Shown piece by piece: positions 19,437-26,530 of a stretch of DNA of 64,000 nucleotides; the first letter of the stretch is position 1; each line of letters starts with the position of its first letter. Source of the DNA: Marinobacter antarcticus (GTDB lineage: Bacteria; Pseudomonadota; Gammaproteobacteria; Pseudomonadales; Oleiphilaceae); assembly GCF_900142385.1 (NCBI RefSeq), contig NZ_FRAQ01000001.1:868001-932000 (forward strand). The letters run 5' to 3'. A program made the translations under genes and the position numbers. The notes beneath the pieces are model-generated. The model saw nothing but the letters and a program-made list of their open reading frames with translations, was not told the DNA's origin and ran no database searches.

Positions 19437-20242
19437 TGCTCAGGGAAAAACGTTTGCAGGCTGTTCTGATAGGTCTGGATAATCACTTCTTCCAGCGGCA
19501 GATCTTTCACTTCGGCGATTTTCTCAGCCACAAACGGCAGATAGAAAGGCGCATTCTCCCGGCCACGATAGGGCACTGGCGTGAGAAACGGGGCATCGGT
19601 TTCTAGAAGAATCTGGCTGAGGGGTGCCATACGAACAATATCCCGCACGTTCTCTGCCTTGTTGAAAGTAGTAATGCCATTGAAGCCGAGATTCCAGCCC
19701 TGATCCAGCGCATATCTTGCGAGGCCTGGGCCAGACGTAAAGCTGTGGATTACGCCACGGCGCTTGAGGGACTGCTCGAACTCTTTGAGTATAGCTATTG
19801 TATCCACGTCTGCATCACGGCTATGGATAACCACCGGGCGGTCGCTGTCGGAGGCAATCTGAAGCTGGCGCCGGAAAACCTCACGCTGGATGGCGCGATC
19901 AGCGTTGTCATAGAAATAATCCAGCCCGATCTCGCCAACCGCGACGATCTTGTCGTCCCGGGCGTGAGTGCGAATTTCAGCTTCAACGGCATCGCTGTAA
20001 CTTTCCGCCTCATGGGGATGGATGCCTTGAGTGCCGAAAAGCCACGGGGCTTTTGTGCTGAGTTCGCGCACCGGCGCCAGGTTGCCCGGTGCAACAGCAA
20101 TGGTAATCACCCGCTCGATGTTCACCCTCCTGGTTTCCTCCAGGGTTTCCTCCAGGGGCCGATCCTTGAGGTAATCCAAGTGACAGTGAGTCTCGATGAT
20201 CGGGTGATCGAATACGGGAATCTCGCGACGTTTTTTACTCAT
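19433..20242 (-). CDS. TatD-family metal-dependent hydrolase (DNase)
   Basis: This 269-residue TIM-barrel protein has the metal-binding ETHCHLDYL at its N-terminus, GEIGLDYFYDN in the middle, VIHSRDA, and the final ETDAPFLTP. TatD enzymes act as 3'-5' exonucleases or endonucleases in DNA repair and degradation. It resembles the YjjV/TatD group. The stop overlaps the HD-GYP start as ATGA, giving coupled translation. Confidence 0.92.
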   Translation of the reverse strand: MSKKRREIPVFDHPIIETHCHLDYLKDRPLEETLEETRRVNIERVITIAVAPGNLAPVRELSTKAPWLFGTQGIHPHEAESYSDAVEAEIRTHARDDKIVAVGEIGLDYFYDNADRAIQREVFRRQLQIASDSDRPVVIHSRDADVDTIAILKEFEQSLKRRGVIHSFTSGPGLARYALDQGWNLGFNGITTFNKAENVRDIVRMAPLSQILLETDAPFLTPVPYRGRENAPFYLPFVAEKIAEVKDLPLEEVIIQTYQNSLQTFFPEQ

Positions 20243-20267
20243 TGACGGGTGCTAGGCTCCGGTACAG

Positions 20268-20284
20268 GCAGTCAATTTGACTGC
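20268..20284. promoter_or_regulatory. Perfect 17-bp palindrome between tatD and dadA
   Basis: GCAGTCAA-T-TTGACTGC is a perfect inverted repeat with a one-base centre. It lies 26 bases upstream of the tatD start and 144 bases before dadA, in a divergent promoter region. Its size suits a dimeric regulator site; the regulator is unknown. Confidence 0.45.
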
Positions 20285-20360
20285 TACTCTTTAGTTTGGC
20301 TGCTACGCTTACGCTTGGGTCTCAAGTGGGCTAGTTTATCAGTTGTTCGTTTATTGGCCT

Positions 20361-20393
20361 ACATTCATCGGTAAGGGGTTCCTTAATGAATGT
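20361..20393 (+). promoter_or_regulatory. Nested hairpin in the dadA leader
   Basis: ACATTCAT pairs with ATGAATGT, and inside it TAAGG pairs with CCTTA over a GGTT loop, with a CGG bulge on one side. The element ends 35 bases before the dadA start. It could be an RNA leader structure or a protein site. No match to a known riboswitch is recognised. Confidence 0.4.
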
Positions 20394-20427
20394 CGTCATT
20401 CGGGTTTGATTCGGGATGGAGGTACAG

Positions 20428-21699
20428 ATGCACGTTGTCGTTATTGGTGCTGGCGTTGTGGGCGTAACAACAGCCTTTGAACTGAACCGCCGCGGTCATC
20501 AGGTGACGGTGCTTGAGCGCCTCAGCATGGCTGGCAATGAGACCAGCAAAGGCAACGCGGCCCAGCGCTCCTACGGAGTGGTTTACCCTTGGGCAGATCC
20601 GGGCATGGTGTTCAAAGCACTGCCTTGGCTCTTCAAGCAGGATGGCCCACTGAAGCTGCGAGTGCCACCCTCCCTGGATGCCATGCGGTTCATGTTTTCT
20701 ACTCTGCGCTATGCCTGGTCGCCTGGTCTGTTCGGTTTTAACAAGCTCGCCATGCTCCGCCTCGGTATTCATAGCCGCGAGCGGTTTCTGAAACTGGAAG
20801 ACGAGTTAAATCTGGCGTTTGATGGCGGCCACCGCGGCCTGCTGAGCCTTGCCAGCACGCCTGAACAGCTGGAAGCGTACCGGGGCACACAACGGGTACT
20901 GAACGAAATGGGCATCGCCTCCAGCCTGCTGACCCCGGAGCAGGTTTACGAGGCTGAGCCAGGTATGGCCGGGAATGGCCCGCTGTATGGTGCCTTGAGT
21001 TACGACACCGATGGCACCGGTGACTGCCAACTGTTTTCTCAAGAGCTGGCAAAAGCCTGTGAAAACAAAGGCGTTCGCTTCCGGTACAGCGTTCAGGCGG
21101 AGCGGCTTATCGCCAACAGCCAGGCTGTGGAATCGGTTGTACTGCGCAACGAAAACGGCCAGCAGGAAACCCTTGCTGCGGACGCCTTTGTGATCAGCGC
21201 CGGTTGCTGGTCTCCGGAACTGGTTCGCCCCTTGGGCCTCAAACTGCCCATATACCCGGTCAAGGGCTACAGCATTACTGTGCCCCTGAAAAACCCGGAG
21301 ATGGCACCCGTTTCCACGATCCACGATGATAACTACAAAGTCGTATCCACGCGCCTGGGTGACCGCTTGCGCGCAACCGGTTTTGTGGAACTGGCCGATT
21401 TCAATCGGGACATTCCTGAAGCGCGCATTGCCACCATCCGGAAATCCGTTGAGTCCCGCTTCCCGGGCTGTGCAGACCTGGATGCGGCAGAAACCTGGAC
21501 CGGCTTCCGCCCCATGACCCCGGATGGCCCCGCCATCATCGGTCGCGGCCCGCGCCGCAACCTGTACCTCAACACCGGCCACGGAACTTTCGGCTGGACC
21601 TTCTCGGCGGGCAGTGCGGATGTGATTGCGCAGGTGATTGATGGTGAAGAGCCGGCTGTTTGCCTGGATGCCTTCCGCCCGGGGCGCTATCAGGAGTGA
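20428..21699 (+). CDS. dadA: D-amino acid dehydrogenase (small subunit type)
   Basis: This 423-residue flavoprotein opens with the FAD-binding VVIGAGVVGVTTAFEL and an acidic VLER. It has GNETSKGNAAQRSYGVVYPW, the segment that contacts FAD in DadA, and ends with NTGHGTFGWTFSAGS. DadA oxidises D-amino acids to 2-oxo acids and feeds electrons to the respiratory chain at the inner membrane. The ATG at 20428 is chosen because GGAGG sits five bases before it, whereas the ATG at 20416 overlaps that site. No alanine racemase gene (dadX) is adjacent. Confidence 0.93.
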   Translation: MHVVVIGAGVVGVTTAFELNRRGHQVTVLERLSMAGNETSKGNAAQRSYGVVYPWADPGMVFKALPWLFKQDGPLKLRVPPSLDAMRFMFSTLRYAWSPGLFGFNKLAMLRLGIHSRERFLKLEDELNLAFDGGHRGLLSLASTPEQLEAYRGTQRVLNEMGIASSLLTPEQVYEAEPGMAGNGPLYGALSYDTDGTGDCQLFSQELAKACENKGVRFRYSVQAERLIANSQAVESVVLRNENGQQETLAADAFVISAGCWSPELVRPLGLKLPIYPVKGYSITVPLKNPEMAPVSTIHDDNYKVVSTRLGDRLRATGFVELADFNRDIPEARIATIRKSVESRFPGCADLDAAETWTGFRPMTPDGPAIIGRGPRRNLYLNTGHGTFGWTFSAGSADVIAQVIDGEEPAVCLDAFRPGRYQE

Positions 21700-21767
21700 G
21701 TGTTCACGAGCCCACCGAGACCTATTGCTCGCGGTAGCAACTGATTAATGGCTGTTTCTGGACGCGC

Positions 21768-22247
21768 TCAGGGTTTGCGGTATTCCACTCGCGCAACACA
21801 GCCGTCTTTAAAGTAAACGTAGGTCAGCTCATAGAGTGCACCGTAATAGCGGGTCTGATAAATCCACACCTCCTGGGGGCCACCGTAGGTTTCCGGTGGG
21901 TTACCGAATGCGCTGCGCACATGCTCCCGAGTCATGCCTTCGACGACCTGTCCTCGAATCAGATATCGGCGCAGATCCGTCGAGTTGATAAAGCGACAGG
22001 AGTCTGGTTCGGATGCTTCGCCGGCTTTTTTCTCTGGCTCCGGTTCAGCCGCGGCCGGGGCTGGCAGGTTCTGGTTGAAACGACCCCCGATGCGATTATC
22101 TCTGAGTTGAATGGCTTCGGCATCGTCACTACAGGGCGTGTCGGAAAATATTGTGTTTCCTTGAGCGTCGTCACAGCGGAACACCTGCGTTTGAGCTGAA
22201 ACTGTCATCGCGAGTGAAAAAACCAGGCCGACCAATAATCTGAGCAT
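21768..22247 (-). CDS. DUF4124 domain secreted protein with SmpA-like tail
   Basis: This 159-residue protein has an N-terminal signal peptide (hydrophobic to ~VSAQT). A DUF4124 module follows, VFRCDDAQGNTIFSDTPC, with two cysteines that likely form a disulfide. After a proline/glutamate-rich linker, the C-terminal half (GMTREHVRSAFGNPPETYGGPQEVWIYQ) resembles the SmpA/BamE-type fold. It is probably periplasmic. The function is unknown. Confidence 0.8.
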   Translation of the reverse strand: MLRLLVGLVFSLAMTVSAQTQVFRCDDAQGNTIFSDTPCSDDAEAIQLRDNRIGGRFNQNLPAPAAAEPEPEKKAGEASEPDSCRFINSTDLRRYLIRGQVVEGMTREHVRSAFGNPPETYGGPQEVWIYQTRYYGALYELTYVYFKDGCVARVEYRKP

Positions 22248-22273
22248 GGATGACTCCTGGGGACACCGCCAAA

Positions 22274-22301
22274 AATAAAGGCGCCGGAGGGCGCCTTTAT
22301 T
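22274..22301 (-). terminator. Intrinsic terminator of the OprF-like gene
   Basis: AATAAAGGCGCC pairs with GGCGCCTTTATT over a four-base loop. On the minus strand it is followed by a T-rich run, and it lies 35 bases after the stop of the OmpA-family gene. The AT-rich outer stem would allow function in both directions. Confidence 0.85.
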
Positions 22302-22335
22302 GACTTCATCTACACATATACAGGCTTATGCCGTT

Positions 22336-23541
22336 TTAACGGAGAATCTGAATGCGCGCTTCAACCCGACGGTTTTCAGCACGGCCAGCGGCGGTGGCAT
22401 TGGAAGCTACCGGCTCCGATTCACCATAGCCTCTGGCCCTCACTTTTGCAGGATCTACACCCAGCGGGCCAGTCAGGCGTGCTGCTACAGCTTCGGCGCG
22501 ACGCTGTGACAGGCGCTGGTTATAGCTCGCTTTGCCCATGCTATCGGCGTGGCCGGCAATTTCAACAACAGTTCCCGGGTTGTCGTTGAGGGCATCTGCG
22601 ACACGACTGATTTCTGCATCGTAGGTATGGCCGATCACGGAGCTGTTCGTCGGGAACTGAACCTCAATAGTAAAGGTCTCGATGGTTTTGACTACTATAC
22701 CTTCGCAGCCCGTGTCATCCACTTCCGCACCAGCGGTGGTGTTCGGGCAAAGATCCTGGGTATCGACGACACCGTCGTTATCGCTGTCGAGTTCGCAGCC
22801 ACGCATGTCTACCACGGCACCACTAGGGGTATCCGGGCAGGCATCGCGCAAATCAGGTACACCATCGCGGTCTGCGTCTGGCTCACAACCAGTGCTGTCA
22901 ACGGTTGCGCCAGTCGGGGTGCCAGGGCACTGGTCGCGGGAATCCGGCACGCCGTCACCGTCCATGTCTGCTGGAGCAGGCGCTGCGCTTGCAACCGTGC
23001 GGTTAAACGCAAAACTGATGCCGAGAGCAACCTGGGTATCAAAGGTGCTTTCGTCGATGCCGTGAAATTCGCGCAGGTCGCCCCGCAGAGATAAGGAATC
23101 GCTTATATTATACCGCACACCTGTACCCACGTTAACGCGGGTTTCATCGTGGTTGGTACCGGCGGTACGCACGCCGCTGGCATCGTTCACACCAAAGTCA
23201 GCGTTACCTAAACCTAAAGAAACATAAGGGTTCCAGGCTTTGTCCTGAGGGGCAAAGTAGTATGTGCCGTCCACGCGGATTTCTTCAAAATCTGACGACC
23301 CGGAGACGTACTTGCGGTCTGCATCAGCCCGGGAGAACATCGCTTCAATCGCCCAGTTCGGCTTGAACCGGTATTCCAGACCCACGCCAAATGTGCCTGA
23401 TTCACTCAGATCACGGTCATCATCAAAAAGCTGAAAAGCGGCGAAAGGGTTAACGTAAACCGTTTCATTGCGATCAGCCAAGGCTGGGGCCGCAAGAGTA
23501 CTGGCGATGGCGGCCATCGCGATCGGGCGCATGATGCTCAT
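22336..23541 (-). CDS. OmpA-family outer membrane porin (OprF-like) with thrombospondin type-3 repeats
   Basis: This 401-residue protein starts with a signal peptide (to ~ALA-DRN). Residues ~25-200 form an eight-stranded beta-barrel (GVGLEYRFKPNWAIEAMF). Three calcium-binding TSP3 repeats follow (DMDGDGVPDSRDQCPGTP-type, ~210-285), and a C-terminal OmpA peptidoglycan-binding domain with EIAGHADSMGKASYNQRLS and NRRVEARI. It links the outer membrane to the cell wall and may act as a porin. AGGAGG is six bases before the ATG. A perfect CRP/Vfr-like site lies about 50 bases upstream. Confidence 0.93.
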   Translation of the reverse strand: MSIMRPIAMAAIASTLAAPALADRNETVYVNPFAAFQLFDDDRDLSESGTFGVGLEYRFKPNWAIEAMFSRADADRKYVSGSSDFEEIRVDGTYYFAPQDKAWNPYVSLGLGNADFGVNDASGVRTAGTNHDETRVNVGTGVRYNISDSLSLRGDLREFHGIDESTFDTQVALGISFAFNRTVASAAPAPADMDGDGVPDSRDQCPGTPTGATVDSTGCEPDADRDGVPDLRDACPDTPSGAVVDMRGCELDSDNDGVVDTQDLCPNTTAGAEVDDTGCEGIVVKTIETFTIEVQFPTNSSVIGHTYDAEISRVADALNDNPGTVVEIAGHADSMGKASYNQRLSQRRAEAVAARLTGPLGVDPAKVRARGYGESEPVASNATAAGRAENRRVEARIQILR

Positions 23542-23587
23542 GCAGAACCTCCTGTTCGATTATCTTTGTAAAGCTGCGGAATCGCTA

Positions 23588-23603
23588 TGTGACTGAGGTC
23601 ACA
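23588..23603 (-). promoter_or_regulatory. Perfect CRP/Vfr-type operator upstream of the OprF-like gene
   Basis: TGTGACTGAGGTCACA matches the CRP consensus TGTGA-N6-TCACA exactly. On the minus strand it lies 47-62 bases upstream of the porin ATG. A GATAAT at 23559-23564 would be the -10, placing the site over the -35 region near -41 to -44, as at class II CRP promoters. Regulation by a CRP or Vfr homologue is inferred. Confidence 0.65.
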
Positions 23604-23712
23604 CGTACCTTTAATTTAAGCCATAAGGGTACAAAAAACAAAGAATAGTGACGCGATGTTACATCAGGAGATATACGTGTTGCTCGCGGCGTTCACCAAA
23701 TTATCCAGTGCT

Positions 23713-25992
23713 TTAGCGGGGTGGAATGCTGAAATAGAGATGGGCGCTTTTTTTGCTGAAATTCATTTTCTCACCGCCGGCAAAATGAACCTCAAAAGAG
23801 CTTTCGTCTTCTGCGACTACTGCGCCTGCGCCGAAAATGGTGTGATTAAGACGCGGCTGGTGCCACAAGGGTGAGATGGTGTTGTCATTTGTCTTAATCT
23901 CGCCTTGCAGAGTAATACCTTCCTGTTCGGCATAACGTGAGCTGACCGGTGTCAGGAGTGCTTCCAGCTTCAGTGAGCGATCGGTATCCGGTGTCCGTTC
24001 ATCCAGCCAGCGCCCGAACTCATTGGCCAGATCAAAGCAGAATTCTTCGACAAAGCGGCTAGGGCCCTGATCGCCATCCAGATGGGGTTGTTTGCTCATT
24101 GGTCGGGTGATCAGGTGCAGCGTTTGCCGGGTGCGTGTCATGGCGACGTACAGAAGCCTGCGCTCGCTTTCCAGAGACGCCCGTGCATCATCTTTGGGTC
24201 TCGGGCTGTGGGGCAGATATTTTTCCTGCAGCCCGGGTATGATCACCCGCGGCCACTCCAGCCCCTTGGTGCGGTGAATGGTGGAGAGCAAAGCACCCTC
24301 GCCAGCCTGCTTCTCGCTGGCCTGTTGTCGCAGCGCCTTGAGGTGTGCAAGGGCGCCCCCGGCATCAATATTCAGGCCTTTCAGATATTCGCGAAATCCG
24401 TGAATCGTATCAATGCGTTCCTCCGCGCTGTCATGAGTCAGCGCCAGACTGCGGACACCTTCATACAGGTCGGTGTGCTCCGCATAAACCGTGATCAGAC
24501 CAGCAACGGAGCCTGAGTAGCCGCGCAACTGTTCCAGAACCTCACCCAGCTTGCGCAGTTTGCGCGCAGCCATGGGCGCCAGCGCCCCAAAATCCAGCGC
24601 CAGCAAACGTTCGTGCCAGCCGTTGGCAGACCCTGCAAGAAATCGCGCCAGCTGCTCCAGCTCCGGCTCTTTGAGGCCTACGTGGGGAAAGCGCAGAAGC
24701 TGCCGGGCCAGCTCCAACCTGTCGTCCTCCGGCAGTTTCTCCAGTTTTCCGGAAACCACCATCAACAGCGCGGTGATCGCTTGCACTTCGCGACTGAACA
24801 GCGCGCCCTTGCCGGCATCTATTCGGTAGGGAATCTGCCGCGCCAGCAATTTGAGTTCAATTGGCACACTCTGGCTCCAGACCCGGAACAGGATCGCTGT
24901 ATTCGCCAGAGTGACGTCCGCTTCTTGATCAAGGATCTGCAACACGGTATCCGCGTCGTTCTCAGCCCGGTGCAGAGTGGTTTCCGTGGCCGGTGTGGAA
25001 GGGTGGGAGTGGCACAGCACATCCCTGCGCCCGGTGTTGTGGCAGATCAGGTGGTTGGCCAGCAGGGCTACGCGGTGACCATAGCGAAAGGTGTAACTCA
25101 GTGTCTGCTCCAGCGGGCTCTCAAACTCATCGCTGAAGCGTTTGAGAATAAACTCCGGCTTCGCGCCCCGGAATTCATAAATGGTCTGATCCGGGTCTCC
25201 TACCACCGTTACGCGGGCTCTGTCTCCGGCAACATAGCGTAACAGCAGGTGCTGAATCTCATTGGTGTCCTGATACTCGTCGACCAGAATCAGATCCATT
25301 TTGTTCCCCACCAGCCGCTGTAGGGGTGGGTTCTGGTGAATCGCCATCACCGGCTCGTACAGCATATCCGCGAAACTGATCCGGCTTTGTCCTTTACGCC
25401 ACTGCTCGAAGCTGTGGAACAGGTCGATCAGGTAGCGGTGCTTATCGGAGTAGCCCAGCTCTTCAAACACTATCTCGGTGGGTGACAGGGTAGTCTTTAC
25501 CAGATCAATAAACCCCGTTGCGGTCTCCACAAAATCCTTCTTGTTGCGCCGTATCTCGTCCGCGAGATCCTCCGGCGCCAGCCGCCGTGTTAATAGCCAG
25601 GCCTGAAAGCTGATCTCTTGCTCGGTCAGAATCTTCTCGGAAAAAGCCGGCAGATAGCCCTCCCGCACAAACCGCTTATACAGCCGCAGCCCCATGGCGT
25701 GATAGGTGCGTATCTCCGGCAATGCCAGCCCGTTCTGGTGGCATACCTCCTGCAGCTTGCGCTCAAAATCCACCCGGGCACTGCGGTTGAACATAAGTAC
25801 CAGCATGCGGCCGGGGTCATGGCCCTGTTGCAGTAGGTAGCGGATGCGCCAGGCAAGCGTGGACGTTTTGCCACTGCCTGCTACTGCGGTGATCACTGAA
25901 TGCTCGTAGCCGGCGGTAATAATCGCCCGCTGCTCGTTGGTGAGAAAATCGGGCAGATCCAGGGCGGCGGATTCGGGGGTATGGATTGGCAT
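23713..25992 (-). CDS. UvrD/Rep-like superfamily 1 DNA helicase
   Basis: From the ATG at 25992 this is 759 residues. Helicase motifs appear in order: Walker A AVAGSGKTSTL, FNRSARVDF, YHAMGLRLY, DEYQDTNEIQ, GDPDQTIYEFRGA, SYTFRYGHR, STIHRTKGLEW and VAMTRTRQTL. The C-terminus is unlike that of UvrD but ends with a Tudor-like PcrA-type module (IFGAGAVVAEDE). It unwinds DNA 3'-5', probably in repair or fork maintenance. The start is uncertain: no Shine-Dalgarno precedes 25992, while a TACAAT hexamer sits just upstream, which could make the mRNA nearly leaderless. The longer frame to 26052 starts with TTG. Confidence 0.9.
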   Translation of the reverse strand: MPIHTPESAALDLPDFLTNEQRAIITAGYEHSVITAVAGSGKTSTLAWRIRYLLQQGHDPGRMLVLMFNRSARVDFERKLQEVCHQNGLALPEIRTYHAMGLRLYKRFVREGYLPAFSEKILTEQEISFQAWLLTRRLAPEDLADEIRRNKKDFVETATGFIDLVKTTLSPTEIVFEELGYSDKHRYLIDLFHSFEQWRKGQSRISFADMLYEPVMAIHQNPPLQRLVGNKMDLILVDEYQDTNEIQHLLLRYVAGDRARVTVVGDPDQTIYEFRGAKPEFILKRFSDEFESPLEQTLSYTFRYGHRVALLANHLICHNTGRRDVLCHSHPSTPATETTLHRAENDADTVLQILDQEADVTLANTAILFRVWSQSVPIELKLLARQIPYRIDAGKGALFSREVQAITALLMVVSGKLEKLPEDDRLELARQLLRFPHVGLKEPELEQLARFLAGSANGWHERLLALDFGALAPMAARKLRKLGEVLEQLRGYSGSVAGLITVYAEHTDLYEGVRSLALTHDSAEERIDTIHGFREYLKGLNIDAGGALAHLKALRQQASEKQAGEGALLSTIHRTKGLEWPRVIIPGLQEKYLPHSPRPKDDARASLESERRLLYVAMTRTRQTLHLITRPMSKQPHLDGDQGPSRFVEEFCFDLANEFGRWLDERTPDTDRSLKLEALLTPVSSRYAEQEGITLQGEIKTNDNTISPLWHQPRLNHTIFGAGAVVAEDESSFEVHFAGGEKMNFSKKSAHLYFSIPPR

Positions 25993-26092
25993 AGATGCTA
26001 TTGTACGGGCCAACTGGTAGCGCGGGTACCTGTCCCGCATAATTGCGGGCAATCTGCTGAGTTAACCTGATTAACCCATCATGCGAGTTTGG

Positions 26093-26130
26093 GGTAAGAA
26101 GTAAAGCAGGGCCCTGCTTTGCTTCTTACC
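26093..26130. repeat. 38-bp palindrome upstream of the DUF2237 gene
   Basis: GGTAAGAAGTAAAGCAGGG is followed at once by CCCTGCTTTGCTTCTTACC, two 19-base arms with one mismatch and no spacer, centred on GGGCCC. It ends 22 bases before the DUF2237 ATG and lies between that gene and the divergent helicase. It could be an operator, a cruciform, or an RNA hairpin in the leader; as RNA the single mismatch would be a G-U pair. Confidence 0.8.
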
Positions 26131-26152
26131 TCGACAGTTGTAGGAGATAAAT

Positions 26153-26530
26153 ATGCAAACTGAAAAATCGATTAACGTACTGGGTGAAAAACTGGAAAGC
26201 TGCGGCACCGATCCTGAAACAGGCTTCTACCGGGATGGCTGCTGTAACACAGGGCCGGATGATCATGGTTCGCATACGGTTTGCGCCGTGGTGACTGATG
26301 AATTTCTGGAGTTCTCTAAAGTTCGCGGCAACGATTTGAGCACGCCGGTGCCGGCTTTCGGCTTCCCAGGCTTAAAAGCCGGAGACGGCTGGTGCCTTTG
26401 TGCGGCGCGCTGGCATGAGGCTTTTGAGGCCGGGAGCGCGCCGAGAGTGCGGTTGCGTGCCACGCATCAGGGGGCACTGGAACACTGTGCTCTCGAAAAC
26501 CTGAAAGCTCACGGCATAGATCTCAGTTAA
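26153..26530 (+). CDS. DUF2237 family protein
   Basis: This is a 125-residue soluble protein. The pattern NVLGEKLESCGTDPETGFYRDGCC near the start and GDGWCLCAARWHEA, followed by HCALENLKAHGIDL at the end, define the DUF2237 family, which is common in aerobic proteobacteria and of unknown function. The several conserved cysteines may bind metal. AGGAGA lies just before the ATG. Its stop overlaps the tmcA start as TAATG, a coupling that suggests co-expression. Confidence 0.88.
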   Translation: MQTEKSINVLGEKLESCGTDPETGFYRDGCCNTGPDDHGSHTVCAVVTDEFLEFSKVRGNDLSTPVPAFGFPGLKAGDGWCLCAARWHEAFEAGSAPRVRLRATHQGALEHCALENLKAHGIDLS

